Source of the DNA: Mesorhizobium waimense
Lineage (GTDB): Bacteria; Pseudomonadota; Alphaproteobacteria; Rhizobiales; Rhizobiaceae
Reading direction: 5' to 3'
Length of the DNA stretch: 64,000 nt
Assembly: GCF_003601975.1 (NCBI RefSeq)
Contig: NZ_QZWZ01000009.1
Coordinates: 171,734 to 235,733, forward strand
Shown: positions 8,950 to 17,145 of the stretch, in pieces
Layout of the letters: the number at the start of each line of letters is the position of its first letter
Numbering within the stretch: the first letter of the stretch is position 1
Position numbers and translations under genes: made by a program
Notes under the pieces: generated by a model
Told to the model about the DNA's origin: nothing
Database searches by the model: none
Seen by the model: only the letters and a program-made list of their open reading frames with translations

Positions 8950-8984
8950 AAAAGGGCAGCCTTTTCCACTATGGCTGCCCTTTT
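8950..8984 (-). terminator. intercistronic hairpin between choX and choW
   Basis: A 12-bp perfect stem (AAAAGGGCAGCC at 8950-8961 with GGCTGCCCTTTT at 8973-8984) and an 11-nt loop. On the minus strand it is followed by a run of five T. It lies inside the cho operon, so it probably lets most transcripts end after choX, giving an excess of the binding protein, or it stabilises the choX 3' end. Confidence 0.75.
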
Positions 8985-9010
8985 CCGGTCACGCCGGATT
9001 CAAGGTCGGC

Positions 9011-9946
9011 TCAGCCTCCGAGCGCGGTCTTGACCGCCGCGGCGGCATCGCCGCCGTCGAAGGTGGTCACGCCGGCGATCCAGGGCGCAACCGCGTCCGG
9101 ATGCTTCTTCAGCCAGTCGGTCGCGACCGTGTTGGCGTCGCCGCCCTTCAGGATCGCGTCCATCATCTCGCCTTCCATGTCGAGATTGAACTTCAGATTG
9201 GCGATGAACTTGCCGGCATTCGGGCACTCCGTGGTGTAGCCCTTGCGCACATTGGTATGCACAGTGGCAGCGCCGAAGCCGCTATCGCCCATGCCGTCGA
9301 GATAGGTGATCTTCATGGCGCCCATCACCGGATGCGGCGTCCAGCCGAGGAAGGCGATCCATTCGTTGTTCTTCATCGACTGCTCGGCCTGGGTGAGCAT
9401 GCCGGCTTCCGAGGACTCGACCAGTTCGAAGCCTTCGAGATTGTCCTTCGGGTTCTTGATCATGTCGAGGATGATGCGGTTGCCGTCATTGCCGGCCTCG
9501 ATGCCGTAGATCTTGCCGTCGAACTTGTCCTTGAACTTGCCGAGGTCGGTCAGCGTCTTGACGCCGGCGTCTGCGACATAGGTCGGCACGACGATGCCGT
9601 AGCCAGCACCGCTGAGGTTCTCACTGATGGTCTCGACCGAGCCGTCGGCGGTGTAGTCCTTGATGTCGTTGGTCATAGACGGCATCCAGTTGCCGAGGAA
9701 GACGTCGAGGTCCTTGTTCTTCAGCGAAGCCATGGTGACCGGAACCGACAGCTGGATCACCTGCGGCTCGTAGCCGAGCGCGGTGAGCAGCACCGAGGCG
9801 ACACCGGTCGTCGCCTGGATGTCGGTCCAGCCGACATCGGAAAGACGCACCGCTTTGCAGCTTTCCGGGTCTCCGGCAAAGGCAGCGCCCGTGGACAGGA
9901 AAGCCGCCAGACCGAGGCCGGCGACGTAGGAATTCATACGCGACAT
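9011..9946 (-). CDS. choX: choline ABC transporter, periplasmic binding protein
   Basis: A 311-residue glycine betaine/choline-type binding protein. A signal peptide covers about residues 1-24, ending near AAFAGDPESC. The mature part has the OpuAC-like fold signatures (SVPVTMASLKNKDLDVFLGNWMPSM; AFLGWTPHPVMG) with tryptophans suited to a cation-pi cage for quaternary amines. The ATG at 9946 is preceded by GGAGAATATCT. It is the first gene of the operon, and the hairpin downstream suggests it is expressed above choW and choV. Confidence 0.92.
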   Translation of the reverse strand: MSRMNSYVAGLGLAAFLSTGAAFAGDPESCKAVRLSDVGWTDIQATTGVASVLLTALGYEPQVIQLSVPVTMASLKNKDLDVFLGNWMPSMTNDIKDYTADGSVETISENLSGAGYGIVVPTYVADAGVKTLTDLGKFKDKFDGKIYGIEAGNDGNRIILDMIKNPKDNLEGFELVESSEAGMLTQAEQSMKNNEWIAFLGWTPHPVMGAMKITYLDGMGDSGFGAATVHTNVRKGYTTECPNAGKFIANLKFNLDMEGEMMDAILKGGDANTVATDWLKKHPDAVAPWIAGVTTFDGGDAAAAVKTALGG

Positions 9947-10021
9947 AGATATTCTCCCATTGCGATTCTTTTGGCGAAGCGAAGGAACGGTTTTTATCTC
10001 CGCCTTGTTTCGTCAGCCAAA

Positions 10022-10034
10022 CACCATTCTGGTG
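10022..10034. promoter_or_regulatory. small palindrome upstream of choX
   Basis: CACCA-TTC-TGGTG lies 76 bp upstream of the choX start, in the 239-bp gap shared with the divergent tdk gene. It could be an operator, but it is short. I see nothing else convincing in this gap. Confidence 0.2.
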
Positions 10035-10185
10035 CGGTTTCAAGCACTAAGGCAATCACGATGAACGGCGCCGACTGGCCGATCAGCGACACCCGTGCCG
10101 CTTTTTTGATGGCAGGCGGCTTTTTCAGGGGAATGAGCCGGCGCGCCCCTCCCCGCACCGGGACAACTCGGCTTAAAAGGGCGGG

Positions 10186-10797
10186 ATGGCGAAGCTGTAT
10201 TTTAACTATGCGACGATGAATGCCGGCAAGACGACGATGCTCCTGCAGGCGTCCTACAATTATCGCGAACGAGGCATGACGACGATGCTGTTCGTCGCCG
10301 GCCACTACCGCAAGGGCGACACCGGGCTGATCTCGTCGCGCATCGGCCTGGAGACGGAGGCCGAGATGTTCCGTGACGGCGACGACCTCTACGCCCGCGT
10401 CGCCGAGCATCACGACCACACGACCGTGCATTGCGTCTTCGTCGACGAGGCGCAGTTCCTCGACGAAGAGCAGGTCTGGCAACTCGCCCGCATCGCCGAC
10501 CGGCTGAACATCCCGGTCATGTGCTACGGCCTGCGCACCGATTTCCAGGGTAAGCTGTTTTCCGGCTCGCGCGCGCTGCTGGCGATTGCCGACGATCTGC
10601 GCGAGGTGCGAACCATCTGCCGCTGCGGCCGCAAGGCGACGATGGTGGTACGCCTCGGCCCGGACGGCAAGGTGGCAAGACAGGGCGAGCAGGTGGCGAT
10701 CGGCAAGGACGTCTATGTCTCGCTCTGCCGCCGCCACTGGGAAGAGGAAATGGGCAGGGCGACGCCCGACGATTTCATCGGCTTCACCAAGTCCTGA
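10186..10797 (+). CDS. tdk: thymidine kinase
   Basis: A 203-residue type II thymidine kinase that phosphorylates thymidine in the salvage pathway. The P-loop MNAGKTT covers residues 11-17 and FVDEAQF lies at about 85-91 with the catalytic Glu88. The lasso region and a cysteine pair in CRCGRK near residue 145 match the zinc-binding domain, with a later Cys in SLCRRHW. The length is normal. It stands alone between the divergent cho operon and a downstream cytochrome gene. Confidence 0.93.
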   Translation: MAKLYFNYATMNAGKTTMLLQASYNYRERGMTTMLFVAGHYRKGDTGLISSRIGLETEAEMFRDGDDLYARVAEHHDHTTVHCVFVDEAQFLDEEQVWQLARIADRLNIPVMCYGLRTDFQGKLFSGSRALLAIADDLREVRTICRCGRKATMVVRLGPDGKVARQGEQVAIGKDVYVSLCRRHWEEEMGRATPDDFIGFTKS

Positions 10798-10804
10798 CCG
10801 GCGC

Positions 10805-10820
10805 GGCGGCCTTTGCCGCC
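10805..10820 (+). terminator. hairpin after tdk
   Basis: GGCGGC-CTTT-GCCGCC forms a perfect 6-bp stem with a 4-nt loop 7 bp after the tdk stop. No T-run follows, so it is a weak terminator candidate. Confidence 0.35.
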
Positions 10821-10900
10821 GGCTCTGCTGCAGCCGGATGCAGCGTTTGTTAAACCTCGCTCCTATAAACCCGTCAGCCAGAACTCTCCGGGGTCAGCCA

Positions 10901-11290
10901 ATGCTTCGAGCCGTTTCGTCCGCCGTTGTCCTTTTCCTCGCCGGCGTTCTTGCCGCGCATGCCGACGGCGACGCGGCACTCGGTAAGAAAGTCTTCAACC
11001 GATGCATCGCCTGCCACGAGGCAGCGACCGACCGCGACAAGGTCGGCCCGCATCTGCTGGGCGTCGTTGGCCGTACGGCCGGAACGGCCGAAAGCTTCCT
11101 TGGCCATTATTCGCAGGCTATGAAGGATGCCGGCGCCGCCGGCTTGGTCTGGGACGAGGCGAACCTTGCTGTCTATCTGCACGCCCCGAAGCTGAAGGTT
11201 CCCGGCAACAAGATGGCTTTTGCCGGACTGAGCAACGACACCGACATCGCCAATGTCATCGCCTATCTGAAGGCCGACCCCAAGCCCTGA
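10901..11290 (+). CDS. class I cytochrome c, periplasmic
   Basis: A 129-residue precursor with a signal peptide ending near residue 21 (AAHADGDAA). The heme site CIACH is at 35-39, and Met105 in NKMAFAG is the sixth iron ligand. This layout is that of the small cytochrome c2/c-550 electron carriers common in rhizobia. It probably shuttles electrons between the bc1 complex and a terminal oxidase, but no partner gene is adjacent. The start at 10901 gives a normal signal peptide. Confidence 0.92.
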   Translation: MLRAVSSAVVLFLAGVLAAHADGDAALGKKVFNRCIACHEAATDRDKVGPHLLGVVGRTAGTAESFLGHYSQAMKDAGAAGLVWDEANLAVYLHAPKLKVPGNKMAFAGLSNDTDIANVIAYLKADPKP

Positions 11291-11610
11291 ACCCTGCCGG
11301 CGGCCAGTCCGGCTTTGGCGTCGGTCCAGCACGCCCGCTGATCGGTTGCGGACATTTGCCCAATATCGGGGCAGCCGTCGCGGCGAAAATCGAACGCTTT
11401 GTTGCCGCCGGGACCGTCCAAAAGTCAGGCGGCAGGTGAACTGAGCCCGGTCGGCCGGGTAGTCAACCCATGAGAATGGTTCGTTTATCTTTCAAGGGAG
11501 GAGCGAAACCTTTTGTTTTCGCAGCTCCTCTTGTCTTGCGTCTTTCAATCCCCGGATGCTCCACATATATTCGCGCCGACACGAAACCGATGCCGATGCG
11601 GGAGGCCCCT
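11291..11610 (+). other. intergenic region upstream of the AAA+ operon
   Basis: 320 bp without a convincing gene. An inverted repeat GAGGAGC/GCTCCTC at 11498-11530 encloses a T-rich loop. A weak promoter, TTCAAT at 11544 and TATATT at 11567 with 17-bp spacing, would suit transcription of the operon. In-frame starts upstream of 11611 exist, but the extra peptide looks non-coding. Confidence 0.3.
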
Positions 11611-12699
11611 ATGGCGACATTGCAGAATTTCGATGCCGAAATTGCCAAGACCAAGCAGGTCGTGCAGGACATGCGCTCCAAGATCGAGCAGTCCGGCACC
11701 GTGCTCGACACGCTGGCCCAGGCCGACAAGAAGATCGGCGACGCCAATTTCGAGATCGAGAACGCCCGCATCGAGGATGTGCTGAAGCAGCAGAAGGTGA
11801 TGGAAGGCAACATCGCCGACCTGATCATCGGGCTGGAGGACGCCACCAACGTCTTCGGCGCCGAATTCGAGAGCATGAAGAACTATACCGGCTGGGAAAA
11901 CTTCGTCGGCATGTTCTCCAAGCAGCGTCAGCAGCGCATGCGCACCGACCGCGTCCGCAACATGTCGCTGGCCGGCAATCTGCAGGAACTGCTGGCCAAG
12001 TCCGACACCATTGTCGGCATCCTCAAGGCGCAGAAAGAGGTTCTCGACCAGCGCTACAAGACCTCCGAGGCCAGCCTGTCGCAGGTCATCGAGCGCCGCA
12101 AGACCACCATGACAAACCTCGAAGCGGTGCAGAAACGCATCGAGGAGCTCAACCCGATGCTGCTCGACATCGAGAACAGGATTGCCGCCTCGACCAGCCA
12201 GAAGGAGCGCACGCAGCTTGAAGGCGAGCGCTCGAAATTGGCCACCGAATACAATGAGAAGCAGGCCAAGGAGCAGGAATTGCTGGCCGAAAGCCAGACG
12301 CTGGAGCGCTACACCTCGATGTTCCAGACCTTCGTCGATTCGCTCAACAACCAGATCGCCGCGCAGTCGACGCTGATCAACAAGCTGACGATCGATACCG
12401 AGCAGCGCATCGTGCTCTACAAGGCCCTGGAAGACTCGCTCAAGACCGCCGCCCAGCAGGACGTCGCCCACAAGATCAATACGTTGGGCAGCCAGGTCGA
12501 CAACACCGCCGAGGAGACCATGGCCGGCATCGGCGCCGCCTCGCAAAAGCACATTGGCGATCTCCTTGAAATGCACGAGAAGAACATGGTGGCCACCGCC
12601 GACATCCAGCGCCGCAAGAAGCTCGCCGACGATGCCTTTGCCCGCCGCTTCGACGAGGTGATGAAGAAGCACAATTCGGCCAATTACGTGCAGTCGTAA
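11611..12699 (+). CDS. long coiled-coil protein, first gene of AAA+ operon
   Basis: A 362-residue, highly charged, almost entirely helical cytoplasmic protein. It has no signal peptide, membrane segment or cysteine cluster. Heptad-rich stretches cover about residues 5-75 and 125-270, with a shorter helical tail to residue 360. The overall look is like TelA/toxic-anion-resistance proteins, but I cannot confirm the family. The ATG at 11611 follows GGGAGG at good spacing; upstream starts would add a peptide with no clear sense. It is the first of five closely spaced genes and is likely a scaffold or regulator of the ATPase two genes on. The function is unknown. Confidence 0.8.
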   Translation: MATLQNFDAEIAKTKQVVQDMRSKIEQSGTVLDTLAQADKKIGDANFEIENARIEDVLKQQKVMEGNIADLIIGLEDATNVFGAEFESMKNYTGWENFVGMFSKQRQQRMRTDRVRNMSLAGNLQELLAKSDTIVGILKAQKEVLDQRYKTSEASLSQVIERRKTTMTNLEAVQKRIEELNPMLLDIENRIAASTSQKERTQLEGERSKLATEYNEKQAKEQELLAESQTLERYTSMFQTFVDSLNNQIAAQSTLINKLTIDTEQRIVLYKALEDSLKTAAQQDVAHKINTLGSQVDNTAEETMAGIGAASQKHIGDLLEMHEKNMVATADIQRRKKLADDAFARRFDEVMKKHNSANYVQS

Positions 12700-12734
12700 T
12701 TGCCGCACACGTACTGCTCCATAAGGTTGACGGC

Positions 12735-13880
12735 ATGACCCCCGAAAACGAGGCGGCGGCACGCTATTTCTCCGCCATCACGGCGGCGCTGAGCGGGCTG
12801 GAAGTGTTCATGCGCGACGACCGCTCGCCGCTCTACCGGCACGGTATCGTCGCCAAGATCGTCGCCGAATACATTGCCCGGCTGGACAAGTCGTTTTCCT
12901 GCTGGCGCAACCGTCTCGGCTTCATGGAGACGTTCCGCATCTCGCGCGCCGACAGCGGCTATCCGGTGTTCCAGAACCTGCTGGAACTGGAGAACGACCG
13001 CCGCCAGGCCGATACGCGCCTTGCCAGCATCCCGCGGGCCGGCGAATTGCGCGAGGAGATGGCCGACTTCATCCTGCGCCACAAGGAATTCCCGGAGGCG
13101 CTGCAGAAGTCGATGGCCGAGCGGCTCTATCTGGAGGACGTCAAGAGCGGATCGACCTTCGGCCCGTTCACGCTGGCGCAGACGGCAAAGGTCTCCGTCA
13201 ACCCGAAGACGCTGCGGCCCTACTATCTGGTTCATTGGGCCAGTTTCGACGGCAGCGCCAATCTGCCGCTGATCTACATGGCTACCGTGGAGGACTCTTC
13301 CGAAGACATGATCCGGCAGCTCGTCGACAGCGGTGGCAAGCTGAATGAAAGGGTCGATATTCCGCTGCCGGTGGACGGCCTGCTCAATCCCGAACTCGCC
13401 CATCGCTTCGACGATTTCACCGAGAAGAATTCGGCTTACACGCTGTCGCCGGCGACCATCGCGGTCAACATGGACAAGGATTTCGAGCCGCTGCATCCAA
13501 AGCAGTTGCGCCGCGTCGTGCTCGGCCCGTTCTATTCGGCGGGGATCACCGACAACAACACGACGGTCACGGAAGTGCTGGCCAAGGTGCGCAAGCCCGA
13601 AAACGCCTGGCTGCTGACCTGGACCATCCAGGAGGTCTATTCGAAAGCCGAAAAGCCCGGCCGCAAGGGGCTGTTCTCGAGCGAGAAGACGACGCAGGAA
13701 TTCTTCATCAACACCGATGACCTGGAGGCCGCACGCCAGGGCGTGTCGAGCTACGAGAATCATGCGCTGATCCCGCACGAGGCCTATCAGGCGCTCTATG
13801 CCGCCGGCGAGGCGCAGAAGATCTTTTCCGGCTACAAGGTCCACATCCTGTCGAAGGGACAGGTGATCAGTGATGTGTGA
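12735..13880 (+). CDS. conserved hypothetical protein, second gene of AAA+ operon
   Basis: A 381-residue soluble protein that I do not recognise. The N-terminal third is helical (about residues 1-110, rich in Leu, Arg and Glu). The middle is beta-rich with aromatic stretches (LRPYYLVHWASFDGSANLPLIYMA), and the C-terminal third contains VLGPFYSAGITDNNTTVTEVL. No catalytic motif, metal site or membrane segment is evident. It starts 35 bp after the coiled-coil gene, with AAGG before the ATG, and ends 24 bp before the ATPase gene. The conserved spacing suggests a stoichiometric partner of the ATPase. Confidence 0.8.
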   Translation: MTPENEAAARYFSAITAALSGLEVFMRDDRSPLYRHGIVAKIVAEYIARLDKSFSCWRNRLGFMETFRISRADSGYPVFQNLLELENDRRQADTRLASIPRAGELREEMADFILRHKEFPEALQKSMAERLYLEDVKSGSTFGPFTLAQTAKVSVNPKTLRPYYLVHWASFDGSANLPLIYMATVEDSSEDMIRQLVDSGGKLNERVDIPLPVDGLLNPELAHRFDDFTEKNSAYTLSPATIAVNMDKDFEPLHPKQLRRVVLGPFYSAGITDNNTTVTEVLAKVRKPENAWLLTWTIQEVYSKAEKPGRKGLFSSEKTTQEFFINTDDLEAARQGVSSYENHALIPHEAYQALYAAGEAQKIFSGYKVHILSKGQVISDV

Positions 13881-13904
13881 CCGTCAACCCGCGGAGCATC
13901 CTTC

Positions 13905-15815
13905 ATGGACACCGGCCTGACCACGATTTCGGAAGCTGCAATCGAAAAGCATCGAGCCACGGCGCAGGGCTTCATTACCCGTATCGTCGTGCTGGAGGAT
14001 CCCTCGCGCGAATCCGGCACAGCGCTTGCCGGCACCAACCGCCGCTTCGTCTCGACCGTCTCGGTCGGCTCGGTGCGCCGCACGCGCGAGGTCGAGCTGT
14101 CGAAAACTGTCGCCGCCATCCATCCCGACGACCAGTTGATGACCATCCAGCAGCACACGCTTTTGTTTCGCGCCCGGCGCGGGCTGGCGATCGCGCTGGC
14201 CATATCGGATGTCTTTGCCGAAGGCTCGGACCTCGAAAGCCTGCAGGCCAAGAACGCCCGCGCCCCGCTCGAGGGCGACGAGGCCGCCACCTTCAAGAAA
14301 CTCCTGTCGGCCTCGGCCTATATCTCCGCCTTCAGCCTCGCCTCCTATCTGTTCCAGCTGATCGACAGTGACGGCGAGGCGCCGAACGATATTGCCGAAC
14401 CGGATTTCCTGTTCGACACGCAGCAGGATGCGGTAAAGTCGATCGTCGCCGGTCTCGACAAGGCGATTGCGGGCTCGAAGGACGATGCCGATCTGACGAC
14501 CCGGGCGCGCGCCTTTGCCCGTGTCGCCATCGACGGACTGCTGGTGCGCAAAGGCCGTTTCGACGGCATCGGTCCGTTCGAGAACGCCCACATCCGCATC
14601 GACGTCGACGACTTCACCCTCGACGGCTTCGATGTCGCGCCCGGCAAGCGCTCCAAGCCGCTGGTGATGACCTTCAAGAAGCCGGAAGAGGTCGTCGGCA
14701 ACCACATCGCCAAATACCAGTCGGTCAAGCTCGCCAAGATGCTGATGGCCTATGATTTCGAGCGCGAGATGAACCCGTTCGTCGAGCTCGGCGGCTTCCT
14801 TTTCACCTTCATCGGCGACGGCGCGCCGGGCACCGGCAAGACGACGCTGATCCAGATGATCGCTGGTCTCGTCAACAATTACTGCCAGGTCGCCGGCTAT
14901 CCGTTCGCTTATGAGAATTTCGGCGTCGACCAGATTTCATCCTACCAGGGCAAATCCGGTCAGAACTGCCGGCAGTTCATCAACAACGTGCTCAATCCGC
15001 GCGTCATCGGCTTCGGCACCGTCGACGACATCGACCAGGTGGCGGCGCGCCGTTCCGACGACCGCGCCTCGGCCGGCCAGCAGGAGATCACCGGCGTCCT
15101 GATGGACGCCTTCGCCGGTGCCGGCACCGTGGTGCGCGGCAACTGCTCCTTCGGCATGTTCTCCAACTACCCCGAAAATGTCGACGACGCGCTGCGCCAG
15201 CGCGCCGGCGCCCGCTGGCTGGTCGACGGGCCGCAGAGCCGCGACGACTACATCGACATCTTCGTCCTGCTCGCTGGCAAGAACCACAAGATCCCGCTTG
15301 GCGACCACAAGCTTTATGCCGCGCAGGAGATCCAGCGCGCGGTAACGGAAGCCTATGAGGAGCATGAAAAGCCGCAGGAAGACGGGCTGATGAAGGTCTA
15401 CGAGCGCTACATGAAGGGAAGCGGCGCGCCGAAGTCGCTGGCCGACATCGGCACCTATCTGCACATGATCAAGGACGCCGAGCCGCGCTTCACCGGCCGC
15501 GCCATCAAGAACGTCACCGACGCCATCAAGATGCGCGCCATGGACATCGAGCTTCCCGACGAGTGGTTCGAAAAGCCGGAAGCCTTCATGCACAAGGGCT
15601 ACGATGAGAAGAAGGCGATGATCGAGGAACTGCGCGGACCGTTCTCGATGGACATGGTCATGCAGGAGATCAACCGCTATGCCGACTCGGAATTCCGCTA
15701 CTCCGACAAGTCCGACGATGCGGCAGTGACCAAGATGATCCGCGACACAAGGCTGCGCGACCGCGCCGTGCGCGAAATCGAGGAGATGAAGGCCAAGGGA
15801 AATTGGAATGCGTAA
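13905..15815 (+). CDS. AAA+ ATPase, core of the five-gene operon
   Basis: A 636-residue protein with a 290-residue N-terminal region unlike known adaptors, followed by an AAA+ module. Walker A GAPGTGKT is at 306-313 (Lys312). A Walker B-like strand lies at 367-377 (VIGFGTVDDID) with adjacent acids 374-375. Sensor 1 is Asn421 in FSNYPEN, and arginine-finger candidates are Arg431 and Arg433 in LRQRAGAR. The C-terminal 150 residues are helical and charged. AAA+ proteins of this type usually form hexamers that remodel protein partners. No protease, nuclease or helicase domain is fused. The ATG at 13905 has GGAG upstream. The substrate is unknown; neighbours suggest a membrane-linked complex. Confidence 0.85.
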   Translation: MDTGLTTISEAAIEKHRATAQGFITRIVVLEDPSRESGTALAGTNRRFVSTVSVGSVRRTREVELSKTVAAIHPDDQLMTIQQHTLLFRARRGLAIALAISDVFAEGSDLESLQAKNARAPLEGDEAATFKKLLSASAYISAFSLASYLFQLIDSDGEAPNDIAEPDFLFDTQQDAVKSIVAGLDKAIAGSKDDADLTTRARAFARVAIDGLLVRKGRFDGIGPFENAHIRIDVDDFTLDGFDVAPGKRSKPLVMTFKKPEEVVGNHIAKYQSVKLAKMLMAYDFEREMNPFVELGGFLFTFIGDGAPGTGKTTLIQMIAGLVNNYCQVAGYPFAYENFGVDQISSYQGKSGQNCRQFINNVLNPRVIGFGTVDDIDQVAARRSDDRASAGQQEITGVLMDAFAGAGTVVRGNCSFGMFSNYPENVDDALRQRAGARWLVDGPQSRDDYIDIFVLLAGKNHKIPLGDHKLYAAQEIQRAVTEAYEEHEKPQEDGLMKVYERYMKGSGAPKSLADIGTYLHMIKDAEPRFTGRAIKNVTDAIKMRAMDIELPDEWFEKPEAFMHKGYDEKKAMIEELRGPFSMDMVMQEINRYADSEFRYSDKSDDAAVTKMIRDTRLRDRAVREIEEMKAKGNWNA

Positions 15816-15824
15816 GGGCGTGCA

Positions 15825-17129
15825 ATGAAACCCGCCAAGAAACCCGATCTGCTGCGCGACAACGAGCTGATTTACGGACGGCTGCTGACGGTTGACGAGC
15901 CGCATCTTATCCAGCGCTACAACAAGGCGCTTGCCGCCTTCGGGCTGAACCCGACCAAGCTGGAGAGTTTCCAGATCGACCGCACCGGCTTTTCGCCTGA
16001 GGTCGCCGACGAATGCCGCGATTACGACTATCTCGATCCCAACGAGGTCAACCGTCGCTTCATCATCCTGACGCCGTCGCAGATCGACTTGCCGGTGGTC
16101 CACACCGCCTTCTCCAACACCTCGCAACTGATGTTCGAGTTCATGTCGAAGAACCAGCGCGCCATCGACGCGCTGACCATCAAGGACGTCATCTACGGCG
16201 AGATCGAGGATTCAGTTCCCAAGGTCAACGACATCGAGGACCTGCTGTCGATCAACCAGGTCGAGTTCAAGGTGCTGTCGGCCGAGGACGTGCTGGGCAA
16301 GGCGGCCGAACTCGGCAAGCTTGTCGACCGGCTGAAGCAGGAACCCGATGCCTGGCGCGACAGCGCCATGCTGCAACGCATGGTGGAGCTCGCCAAGATC
16401 TGCGGCGACATCCGCGAGAACGCCCTGGTGCCAGACCAGGTGATCTTCCGCCACAACGCTTATTGGACCAGCCATTTCGGCGGCCTCTACGTGTTCGTCG
16501 ATCCGGATATGACGACTGTCATCAGCGACCCGGCGGCGCCCGGCTTCCGCCGTTCGCGGCCGTGGCAGGTGAGCTACCTGTCGATCAACGACGCCGACAA
16601 GGTGTTCAGGTTCCTCGCCGCGACCGGCCGTATCGAATTGCCGCGTGCTTCGTGGATCGAGGCCTCCGGCTATCTCGAGCACCGCGCCGAGATGGTGGTG
16701 CGCGCCCTGATCCGCGACAGCGAGCCCGACCGCAACCTGACCGACGTCGATAAGGTCTGGCTGCAGACCTGGATACATGGCCATGCCGATTTGATCACCA
16801 GGGACGGCAATTTCCCCTTCCTCAACGCCGCCAAGCGCGAGGTCGCCCAGCTTGGCCAGCTCAAGATCGAGGACGTGTTCCCGCAGCAGCGCTTCCTGGC
16901 GATCCGGGCCAAGCCCGATCATCCCGATGCCTGGCTGACCAACCACCTGATCTCGGATTTCGTGCCGCAGGACTTCGTTTCGCGCTACGTCTTCAACAAG
17001 CCCGGCTTCTACCGCGACTTCGACGGCTACAGCGACGCCTGGCGATCGCATGTTGTGGACGTTCTGAAAACCACATATTTGAAGGACAAGGTGGCGTTTC
17101 GCACACGCCTCTACGGCCTAACTGACTGA
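15825..17129 (+). CDS. conserved hypothetical protein, fourth gene of AAA+ operon
   Basis: A 434-residue soluble protein starting 9 bp after the ATPase stop, with AAGGG before the ATG. Recognisable blocks include LIYGRLLTV near the N-terminus, NRRFIILTPSQIDLPVVHTAF, and RHNAYWTSHFGGLYVFVDPD in the middle. No nucleotide-binding, nuclease or membrane motif is seen. It is not repetitive and has normal base use for the region. I cannot assign a function. The tight spacing to the ATPase gene points to translational coupling and a physical partnership. Confidence 0.8.
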   Translation: MKPAKKPDLLRDNELIYGRLLTVDEPHLIQRYNKALAAFGLNPTKLESFQIDRTGFSPEVADECRDYDYLDPNEVNRRFIILTPSQIDLPVVHTAFSNTSQLMFEFMSKNQRAIDALTIKDVIYGEIEDSVPKVNDIEDLLSINQVEFKVLSAEDVLGKAAELGKLVDRLKQEPDAWRDSAMLQRMVELAKICGDIRENALVPDQVIFRHNAYWTSHFGGLYVFVDPDMTTVISDPAAPGFRRSRPWQVSYLSINDADKVFRFLAATGRIELPRASWIEASGYLEHRAEMVVRALIRDSEPDRNLTDVDKVWLQTWIHGHADLITRDGNFPFLNAAKREVAQLGQLKIEDVFPQQRFLAIRAKPDHPDAWLTNHLISDFVPQDFVSRYVFNKPGFYRDFDGYSDAWRSHVVDVLKTTYLKDKVAFRTRLYGLTD

Positions 17130-17145
17130 TGGGGGTGTCATCGCC

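Noticed and set aside
11545..12762. 405-codon minus-strand frame opposite the coiled-coil gene
   Set aside because: Repetitive Leu/Val/Asp shadow of a coiled-coil coding strand, with no ribosome site.
14937..16127. 396-codon minus-strand frame opposite the AAA+ operon
   Set aside because: Spans two plus-strand genes with intact motifs; a composition artefact.
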